This document shows positions 1 to 5,347 of a DNA stretch of 33,401 nucleotides, piece by piece. The first letter of the stretch is position 1; every line of letters begins with the position of its first letter. The translations under genes and the position numbers were made by a program. This DNA comes from Deltaproteobacteria bacterium (lineage in GTDB: Bacteria; Desulfobacterota; DSM-4660; Desulfatiglandales; HGW-15), in NCBI GenBank assembly GCA_016930795.1, contig JAFGFY010000084.1:1-33401 (forward strand), read 5' to 3'. The notes under the pieces were generated by a model. The model ran no database searches. It was not told the origin of the DNA and worked only from the letters and a program-made list of their open reading frames with translations.

Positions 1-100
1 CGAAGAGTGTGAGATATTTGCAGGGCCAAAACCCCAATATATGGTATAGCTGATTCTTGGCAGCACAAGATAATGCCCAGTTTTCCTGGAGTCCTCTTAT

Positions 101-364
101 ATGAACAGAGCCCAGAGGCTGAAGATTGTCGGCGTTAAGAGTCATCCTCCTGATGATAGAGGCTCTGCAGAGTTGGCCTTTTTCCTTGAGGATAGAGGAG
201 GAAGACGTTCAGGATTTAAAAAAAGGGAGTTTTTATATGATGCCCATATCCCTGAAAGACGCTCTGGTGCTGAACGAAGAAGTGGCAATGACCGAAGAGA
301 GTTGTTTGTCTCTCAAATATTTTTAACGGGCAGAAGAGGGATAGAGGGGAGACTCGATCCCTAG
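101..364 (+). CDS. Small conserved-type protein with RRSG/DRR motifs
   Basis: This encodes an 87-residue basic protein. Its middle and C-terminal half carry repeated Arg-rich motifs (GGRRSGF, then PERRSGAERRSGNDRR at about residues 51-66). Small proteins with this RRSGxDRR-type signature are, as I recall, common in deltaproteobacteria and have no assigned function. There is no signal peptide or membrane segment, so a cytoplasmic location is likely. A weak Shine-Dalgarno (TGGAG) lies about 10 bases before the ATG. The overlapping frame beginning at 126 lacks these motifs and is taken to be a shadow. The next gene, trmJ, converges on it with only about 35 bases between the stops. The coding call rests on the motif alone, and I propose no function. 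Confidence 0.6.
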   Translation: MNRAQRLKIVGVKSHPPDDRGSAELAFFLEDRGGRRSGFKKREFLYDAHIPERRSGAERRSGNDRRELFVSQIFLTGRRGIEGRLDP

Positions 365-399
365 AGCTTTTTTCTCCATATCTCAAACATCCCATCCTT

Positions 400-1143
400 T
401 CATTCTCGCGTTTTCTCTATTTGTCCGATGTACCAGTCAATCTGTCGACAGATCCCACGGATGATTTTGACCTCCCTTGCTCTCAGAGAGACGCGGGAAA
501 GGAAACGTCTGATATTATTCATCCAATGTTCCGGGTTCTGCGGGTTGATGAATCCTATCGTCATGAGGACTTCTTGAAGGTGATCGTACATCCCCTCTAA
601 TTCGAAACTGTTCGCCAGACGGGGCAATGAGATTTTGCTCGGTTCATGGCTGTTCATGAAGAGTTCATAACAGATGACCATCACTGCATGCGAGAGGTTC
701 AGAGATGAAAAAAAGGATGTATTTATTGTGACAATCTTATGGCAGAAACGAAGCTGCTCGTTGGATAGTCCACAATCCTCGGGACCGAAGAGGATGCCCA
801 CTTTGTTGTTTTTTGATATGGGAATGAGTTCCGACGCAAGAAGACGCGGATCAGCCATGGCGAGTCGATGGTTTCCAAGGCGAGCTGTTGTTCCAACAAT
901 ATATTGGAACGGCTTGAGGGCGGCTCTGAGGTCATCAGAGACCTCCATCTGTTCTACAATATCAACTGACATTCCCGTTGCTGTCTTGCGCACGCGGGAG
1001 AGATCACAGTTTTTTGGCTTCACGAGCACGAGCCTCGTCATGCCCATGTTGGCCATGGCCCGGGCTGTAAAACCAATGTTTTCAGGTAGTTGTGTCTCAT
1101 TCAGTATGATGCTGATGTTTTCCAATACCATCGTATCTTTCAC
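400..1143 (-). CDS. trmJ: tRNA (cytidine/uridine-2'-O-)-methyltransferase, TrmJ-like SPOUT family
   Basis: This is a SpoU/TrmH-superfamily SPOUT methyltransferase most like TrmJ, which 2'-O-methylates position 32 of tRNAs using S-adenosylmethionine. All three SPOUT motifs are visible. Motif 1 is NETQLPENIGFTARAMANMG, near residues 15-34. Motif 2 is GILFGPEDCGLSNEQL. Motif 3 is SSLNLSHAVMVICYEL, in which the usual SSLNLAQAV is recognisable. The roughly 80-residue C-terminal helical tail (HWMNNIRRFLSRV, ending in ICRQIDWYI) also fits TrmJ. The start is uncertain. An ATG at 1164 has no Shine-Dalgarno, while a GTG at 1143 follows GGGAG by 7 bases and is preferred. The conserved fold begins a few residues later. 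It is transcribed away from the ilv operon and appears monocistronic. Substrate specificity is inferred from family resemblance only. Confidence 0.85.
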   Translation of the reverse strand: MKDTMVLENISIILNETQLPENIGFTARAMANMGMTRLVLVKPKNCDLSRVRKTATGMSVDIVEQMEVSDDLRAALKPFQYIVGTTARLGNHRLAMADPRLLASELIPISKNNKVGILFGPEDCGLSNEQLRFCHKIVTINTSFFSSLNLSHAVMVICYELFMNSHEPSKISLPRLANSFELEGMYDHLQEVLMTIGFINPQNPEHWMNNIRRFLSRVSLRAREVKIIRGICRQIDWYIGQIEKTRE

Positions 1144-1228
1144 GACATCACTCCCGTCTTTCATTTATCAATACCCATCTATACCATAGAACGTGTAGAA
1201 TTTCAGGAAGGAAGGGCTCAAAAAAAGG

Positions 1229-1257
1229 TTGACAATGGAGATGGTTTTGAATAATTA
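1229..1257 (+). promoter_or_regulatory. Sigma-70 promoter candidate of the ilv operon
   Basis: A perfect -35 TTGACA (1229-1234) is followed after 17 bases by TAATTA (1252-1257), a moderate -10 match. Transcription would start near 1264, about 65-90 nt before the leader peptide and about 310 nt before ilvB. This leaves room for the attenuator described below. Confidence 0.55.
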
Positions 1258-1329
1258 TTAACAGAACATGTAACAATCACATGTAGAGGGATACTCAGGT
1301 TTTAAAGAAGGGCTGGGATTAGAAAGAAG

Positions 1330-1422
1330 ATGAACGATAGCTATCAAAGCATGAACGTCATTATTTGGGTAAGAGGGGTTTTGGTAGCTGTAGTGCGACC
1401 ATCAGGCCTGATAATGCGATAG
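1330..1422 (+). CDS. ilv operon leader peptide (attenuation control)
   Basis: This is a 30-codon reading frame starting at ATG 1330, or 23 codons from the in-frame ATG 1351, ending at TAG 1420-1422. From residue 351-start numbering it reads MNVIIWVRGVLVAVV and continues to a GLIMR end. Eleven of those 23 residues are Val, Ile or Leu, including the dense run V-I-I-W-V..V-L-V-A-V-V. Such enrichment just upstream of ilvB is the hallmark of a ribosome-mediated attenuation leader, as in enterobacterial ilvB and ilvGMEDA. The last codons (Gly-Leu-Ile) overlap the antiterminator strand 1406-1414, so a ribosome that reaches the stop codon would mask it. The peptide itself is presumably without function beyond being translated. 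No strong Shine-Dalgarno is visible, only purine-rich AGAAAGAAG before ATG 1330. Confidence 0.85.
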   Translation: MNDSYQSMNVIIWVRGVLVAVVRPSGLIMR

Positions 1423-1459
1423 TATCCCTTGGCAAATTCATCAAAATCCGTTATCAGGC
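1406..1459 (+). promoter_or_regulatory. Antiterminator pairing of the ilv attenuator
   Basis: GCCTGATAA at 1406-1414 is exactly complementary to TTATCAGGC at 1451-1459, which forms most of the 5' arm of the terminator. The two structures are therefore mutually exclusive. In the inferred model, stalling of the leader ribosome on the Val/Ile/Leu codons frees 1406-1414 to pair with 1451-1459 and allows read-through into ilvB. The segment 1401-1412 is also a perfect 12-nt palindrome (ATCAGGCCTGAT). Confidence 0.75.
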
Positions 1460-1481
1460 TCATCTGGTAACGGTTTTTTTT
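1448..1481 (+). terminator. Intrinsic terminator (attenuator) upstream of ilvB
   Basis: A perfect 10-bp stem is formed by CCGTTATCAG (1448-1457) and CTGGTAACGG (1464-1473), counting one G-T pair, with a 6-nt loop. Eight consecutive T residues follow (1474-1481). It lies 26 bases after the leader-peptide stop and 95 bases before ilvB, where an attenuator is expected. Confidence 0.9.
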
Positions 1482-1576
1482 GTTCAAACAATGTCTGTGT
1501 CAGACGGAATGAAGTAGAATCAATCTTTTCCATTCGAGTCTCACCACAGATCAAGGAAGAAATAGACACAAAGGGG

Positions 1577-3271
1577 GTGTTCATCATTACACTCAAAGGA
1601 ACGAAGATTTTGATGAAGGCTTTGCAGTCAGAGGGAGTTGATACCATATTCGGCTATCCGGGCGGCGCGGTTCTTGATATCTATGACGAATTGGCCAAAA
1701 CAGATATACGGCATATCTTGGTCCGTCATGAACAGGGTGCGGTGCATGCTGCCGACGGTTATGCCCGGGCGTCGGGCAGAGTGGGTGTATGCCTTGTGAC
1801 CTCCGGGCCAGGGGCTACAAATACTGTGACCGGTATCGCCTCAGCCTACATGGATTCGGTCCCTATTGTGGTCCTCACCGGACAGGTCAACAGCAATCTG
1901 ATAGGAAATGATGCCTTTCAAGAGGTAGACATAGTGGGGATTACTCGTCCATGCACCAAACACAATTATTTGGTTCAGAGTTTGAAGGACTTGCCTCGAA
2001 TCATCAAAGAGGCCTTTCATATCGCGAGCTCAGGGCGCCCCGGTCCCGTTTTGATTGATCTTCCCAAAGATATCATGCAGGCGACTGGGTCTTATCGAGC
2101 CGCAAAGGGGGTGGAACTCAAATCGTACCATCCCACATATGAACCTAACATGAAGCAGTTGCCGAAAGTGGTGGATTTGATTAAGGCGTCGAAGAAACCG
2201 GCTGTTTTTGCAGGAGGTGGCGTGATCTTGTCAAAGGCCTCAAAGGAACTGACTGAGTTCGTAAAGAAGATCAGAGCGCCCATAACCACCAGCCTCATGG
2301 GCCTTGGCGCTTTTCCTGCGAGCGATCCATTGTGGCTCGGCATGATTGGAATGCATGGGACATACCGTGCCAACATGACGTCTGCGGAATGTGATCTCCT
2401 CGTCGCTATCGGTGTCCGTTTTGATGATCGCGTGACCGGAAAGATAGATACCTTCGCGCCCAACGCTAGGATCGTCCACATTGATATTGATCCCACATCC
2501 ATCCGGAAGAATATCCGAGTCTCGATTCCAATTGTTGGAGATTGCAAAATCACGCTTCAAAAACTCAATGCTCTTCTGGGCAAGGAAAAATTGGGCAGCC
2601 TCAGAAAAGGCAGGAAGCCATGGCTTGATCAGATAGAAAAATGGAAGGCGACCAGACCCTTGGCCTACACGCAGAAAGAGACCATCAAACCCCAGTTTGT
2701 AGTGGAAAAACTCTATGAGTTGACCCATGGAGAAGCCATTATTACGACAGAGGTGGGTCAGAATCAGATGTGGGCAGCCCAATACTATCATTTTGACCGT
2801 CCAAACGCGTTTATTACATCCGGTGGGTTGGGGGTCATGGGATTCGGATTGCCGGCCGCCATAGGCGCTCAAATCGCCCATCCCGACAAGATCGTGGCGG
2901 ATATTGCGGGTGATGGAAGCATCCAGATGAATATACAAGAGATGGCGACAGCGGTTCAGTATAAGCTTCCGATTAAGATAGTCATACTCAATAATTCCTA
3001 TCTGGGGATGGTCCGGCAATGGCAGGAGTTGTTTTATGATAGGTGCTACTCGTGCACTGAAATGGATCATGCTCCCGACTTTGTAAAATTGGCTGAGGCC
3101 TACGGCGCGGTGGGGTTGCGGGCATCGAAAGTAGAAGAGGTTATTCCGGTCCTCAAGAACGGACTGTCCATACAAAGACCGGTCATTATGGATTTTGTCG
3201 TAGAGCGGGAAGAGGGTGTCTATCCGATGGTCCCGGCAGGTGCGTCCATCACGGAGATGCTGTTGGTCTGA
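1577..3271 (+). CDS. ilvB: Acetolactate synthase large (catalytic) subunit
   Basis: This is the catalytic subunit of acetohydroxyacid synthase, the first common step of valine, leucine and isoleucine synthesis. It condenses pyruvate with pyruvate or 2-oxobutyrate using thiamine diphosphate, FAD and Mg2+. The 564-residue length is normal for the family. The catalytic glutamate is Glu52 in RHEQGAVHAADGYARASG. The TPP-binding GDGS motif is at 445-448 (GDGSIQMNIQE) and the paired Asn follows in ILNNSYLGMVRQWQE. The FGYPGGAVLDIYD and PGATNTVTGIA signatures are also present. The GTG start at 1577 places the conserved TKILMKAL segment at the family's usual N-terminal position. No ideally spaced Shine-Dalgarno is visible there. 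It is first in an ilvBNC operon and is controlled by the leader-peptide attenuator upstream. Confidence 0.97.
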   Translation: MFIITLKGTKILMKALQSEGVDTIFGYPGGAVLDIYDELAKTDIRHILVRHEQGAVHAADGYARASGRVGVCLVTSGPGATNTVTGIASAYMDSVPIVVLTGQVNSNLIGNDAFQEVDIVGITRPCTKHNYLVQSLKDLPRIIKEAFHIASSGRPGPVLIDLPKDIMQATGSYRAAKGVELKSYHPTYEPNMKQLPKVVDLIKASKKPAVFAGGGVILSKASKELTEFVKKIRAPITTSLMGLGAFPASDPLWLGMIGMHGTYRANMTSAECDLLVAIGVRFDDRVTGKIDTFAPNARIVHIDIDPTSIRKNIRVSIPIVGDCKITLQKLNALLGKEKLGSLRKGRKPWLDQIEKWKATRPLAYTQKETIKPQFVVEKLYELTHGEAIITTEVGQNQMWAAQYYHFDRPNAFITSGGLGVMGFGLPAAIGAQIAHPDKIVADIAGDGSIQMNIQEMATAVQYKLPIKIVILNNSYLGMVRQWQELFYDRCYSCTEMDHAPDFVKLAEAYGAVGLRASKVEEVIPVLKNGLSIQRPVIMDFVVEREEGVYPMVPAGASITEMLLV

Positions 3272-3285
3272 GAGGAGACAGGACA

Positions 3286-3789
3286 ATGGTGAATGAAAAC
3301 AACGAGATAAAAAAGCATATCCTTTCAATCCTAGTGGATAATCAGCCCGGTGTACTCTCGCGTATCGCAGGGCTATTCAGTGGCAGAGGCTTCAATATCG
3401 AGAGCCTGTGCGTAGCGGAGACGGCGGATCCGCTTGTTTCTCGTGTTACTTTAGTGACAATGGGAAGTGATTTCATTGTTGAACAGATCAAAAAACAACT
3501 CAACAAGCTGATCAACGTTATCAAAGTGATCGATTTTTCGGATGCCGACTTTGTTCAGAGAGAGATGGTCATGGTCAAGGTGAGGGCCAAACCGGAGCAT
3601 CGCGCTGAAATCCTTCGAACAGCGGACATATTCCGTTCAAAGGTCGTCGACGTAGGCGCTCGATGCTACATACTGGAATTGACAGGAGACGAAGGAAAAG
3701 TCGACGCTTTTCTGAACCTCCTTAAACCGATGGGTATAAAAGAGATCGCCAGGACTGGAGCAATTGCCCTTGCGCGGGATAATAAGTAG
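3286..3789 (+). CDS. ilvN: Acetolactate synthase small (regulatory) subunit
   Basis: This is the regulatory subunit of acetohydroxyacid synthase. It activates IlvB and mediates valine feedback inhibition through its ACT domain. At 167 residues it matches the IlvH/IlvN long form. The ACT domain covers about residues 10-80 and begins HILSILVDNQPGVLSRIAGLF, with the G-x-N-I-E-S-L segment after it. The C-terminal half (AEILRTADIFRSKVVDVG, TGAIALARD) is the conserved second domain. It starts 14 bases after the ilvB stop behind a GAGGAGA Shine-Dalgarno, so translation in the same transcript is certain in practice. The gene is named ilvN here, although ilvH is an equally valid name for this length class. 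Confidence 0.95.
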   Translation: MVNENNEIKKHILSILVDNQPGVLSRIAGLFSGRGFNIESLCVAETADPLVSRVTLVTMGSDFIVEQIKKQLNKLINVIKVIDFSDADFVQREMVMVKVRAKPEHRAEILRTADIFRSKVVDVGARCYILELTGDEGKVDAFLNLLKPMGIKEIARTGAIALARDNK

Positions 3790-3790
3790 T

Positions 3791-3818
3791 TCAATGACCA
3801 TGAACAAATGATCATTGA
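3791..3818 (+). other. Stem-loop between ilvN and ilvC
   Basis: TCAATGACCAT (3791-3801) and ATGATCATTGA (3808-3818) form an 11-position stem with one mismatch around a 6-nt loop, directly after the ilvN stop. No T tract follows, so it is unlikely to terminate. It could be an RNA processing or stability element that sets the level of ilvC relative to ilvBN. Confidence 0.4.
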
Positions 3819-3851
3819 CATCTGATGAATGATGAAAAGGGAGGAGATGTT

Positions 3852-4910
3852 ATGGCAAAGATAGATTTTGGTGGTGTGATGGAAGATGTGGTGACTATTG
3901 ATGAATTTCCCCTTGAAAGGGCTAGAGAGCTTCTCAGGGATGAAACCGTTGCTGTAATCGGTTATGGCGTCCAGGGACCGGGACAATCCATGAATATGCG
4001 TGATAATGGGATTAATGTCATTGTCGGGCAGTCAAAGGCATTTGCACAGGATTGGGATCGCGCTGTTCAAGACGGCTGGGAGCCCGGCAAGACCCTTTTT
4101 GATATCGAGGAGGCTGCTCAGCGTGGGACCGTGGTCATGATGCTGGTCTCTGATGCGGCACAAAAGGCCATCTGGCCCATTATTAAGAAGAATCTTAATG
4201 AAGGGGATGCGCTCTATTTTTCTCATGGTTTTTCTATCGTATATAAAGAACAGACAGGAGTCATTCCTCCGGAAAACGTTGACGTGATCCTCACTGCTCC
4301 CAAAGGCTCTGGGACCACTGTCCGGAGAAACTTCTTGGAAGGGAGCGGGATCAACTCCAGCTATGCGGTCCATCAGGACTACACGGGTAGAGCGGAAGAG
4401 AGGACCCTTGCCCTAGGGATAGTCATTGGTTCAGGTTATCTTTTCCCCACGACTTTTGAAAAAGAAGTCCATAGTGACCTGGTGGGTGAAAGAGGTGTTC
4501 TTATGGGATGTCTCGCAGGTGTTATGGAGGCCCAGTACAATGTGCTTCGAAAACATGACCACAGTCCGAGTGAGGCATTCAATGAGACAGTGGAAGAGCT
4601 GACTCAGAGCCTTATACGCCTGGTAGCGGAAAACGGCATGGACTGGATGTACGCCAATTGTAGCACAACAGCGCAGAGAGGCGCGCTTGACTGGCGTCAT
4701 CGCTTCCGGGACGCCGTTGCCCCGGTGTTCGATGATCTCTATGAGAGTGTTGTATCTGGAAAGGAGACTCAAATTGTGCTGGAAGCCAACAGCGCGCCCG
4801 ACTATCGCGAGAGACTCCAGGCGGAATTGAATGTCATAAGAGATTCCGAAATGTGGAAAGCCGGCGCGGCAGTGAGAGATTTGCGGCCCGAGAGAAGGAA
4901 GCAATCTTAA
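3852..4910 (+). CDS. ilvC: Ketol-acid reductoisomerase (NAD(P)+)
   Basis: This enzyme isomerises and reduces acetolactate or acetohydroxybutyrate to the dihydroxy acid, using Mg2+ and NAD(P)H. It is the second common step after IlvBN. It has 352 residues, the short single-knot (class I) length. The Rossmann motif GYGVQG is at residues 37-42. The Mg2+-binding acidic residues are Asp209 and Glu213 in SDLVGER, followed by the FNETVEEL helix. The variant signatures GYGVQGPGQSMNMRDNG and CSTTAQRGALDW differ from the GYGSQGHAHA and SNTAEYGDY forms of the more common bacterial enzyme. I recall them from Bacteroidetes-type and plant-type enzymes. The start at ATG 3852 is chosen because AAGGGAGGAG lies about 7 bases upstream. 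The longer frame from 3825 has no such site. It is the last gene of the ilvBNC operon. Confidence 0.96.
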   Translation: MAKIDFGGVMEDVVTIDEFPLERARELLRDETVAVIGYGVQGPGQSMNMRDNGINVIVGQSKAFAQDWDRAVQDGWEPGKTLFDIEEAAQRGTVVMMLVSDAAQKAIWPIIKKNLNEGDALYFSHGFSIVYKEQTGVIPPENVDVILTAPKGSGTTVRRNFLEGSGINSSYAVHQDYTGRAEERTLALGIVIGSGYLFPTTFEKEVHSDLVGERGVLMGCLAGVMEAQYNVLRKHDHSPSEAFNETVEELTQSLIRLVAENGMDWMYANCSTTAQRGALDWRHRFRDAVAPVFDDLYESVVSGKETQIVLEANSAPDYRERLQAELNVIRDSEMWKAGAAVRDLRPERRKQS

Positions 4911-4922
4911 GAGGAAAGATGC

Positions 4923-4942
4923 GGTCTGTCTCGAAACAGACC
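4923..4942 (+). terminator. Hairpin after ilvC, possible terminator
   Basis: GGTCTGT (4923-4929) and ACAGACC (4936-4942) form a perfect 7-bp stem with a 6-nt loop, 12 bases after the ilvC stop. There is no T tract, so it may be a weak terminator or a 3'-end stabilising hairpin. Confidence 0.4.
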
Positions 4943-4985
4943 TGACGTCCACAGTATTAGCCGTGAATCATCGTGTTGAGGTTCT

Positions 4986-5217
4986 CCGCAGCTTCCCCAT
5001 ACGCCGCAGCTTCCCCATACGCCGCAGCTCGTTATGGGCGGCGGGTTAGGGGGAGGGTGCCGTTCATCCGCCTTCGCAGGAAACCCGCATTTATGTGGGG
5101 AGGAATGCTCTTGTCATCCGCTTCGGCGGATGTCGCCCTTGACGCCGGGGCGGATGAACCCGCCGAATCCTTGTGCGAAGGCGGGTCATGTAATGGGAAC
5201 CACGGGTTTACCCGTGG
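4986..5217. repeat. Palindrome-rich intergenic repeat segment
   Basis: The 437-base gap between ilvC and the hybrid kinase is filled by repeats. An 18-bp tandem unit (CCGCAGCTTCCCCATACG) occurs at 4986-5003 and 5004-5021, with a partial third copy to 5029. Inverted pairs are GTTCATCCGCC (5062-5072) with GGCGGATGAAC (5149-5159), and CCGCCTTCGCA (5068-5078) with TGCGAAGGCGG (5174-5184). These two pairs compete for the same left arm. Between them sits the tight hairpin CATCCGC-TTCG-GCGGATG (5115-5132). Another hairpin, CCACGGGT with ACCCGTGG, occupies 5200-5217. The open frames in this stretch (4973-5263 and 5034-5228) only translate the repeats and are not called as genes. It is probably a degenerate palindromic repeat element, but its family is not recognised. 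Confidence 0.6.
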
Positions 5218-5224
5218 GGGTCCA

Positions 5225-5253
5225 TTGACACATCAGACGATTTCCCCTATAAT
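5225..5253 (+). promoter_or_regulatory. Full-consensus sigma-70 promoter
   Basis: TTGACA (5225-5230), exactly 17 bases, then TATAAT (5248-5253) match the sigma-70 consensus at all twelve positions. The start site would be near 5260, 88 bases before the kinase ATG at 5348. A terminator-like hairpin (5290-5321) lies between. Confidence 0.8.
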
Positions 5254-5289
5254 TATACATTAAAATTAATTCCTAGATTCCTTTTCTGG

Positions 5290-5321
5290 ACCGAGGGCGG
5301 GGTTCGCGCGCTCTCGGTTTT
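5290..5321 (+). terminator. Terminator-like hairpin in the kinase leader
   Basis: ACCGAG (5290-5295) pairs with CTCGGT (5313-5318). GC-rich sequence between them can extend the stem imperfectly, and TTTTA follows. It lies downstream of the strong promoter and upstream of the hybrid kinase gene. It could attenuate the kinase transcript or end a short RNA of about 60 nt. The T tract is short, which lowers confidence. Confidence 0.45.
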
Positions 5322-5347
5322 ATGGTTTCCCTTTAAGAGACAACTAA

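Noticed and set aside
674-1189. 171-codon plus-strand frame opposite trmJ
   Set aside because: It is antisense to a well-supported methyltransferase gene whose three motifs are intact; no motif is seen in the antisense frame.
4973-5263. 96-codon frame and an overlapping 64-codon frame in the ilvC-kinase gap
   Set aside because: They only translate the 18-bp tandem repeat and palindromic arms; composition is repeat-driven and there is no ribosome binding site.
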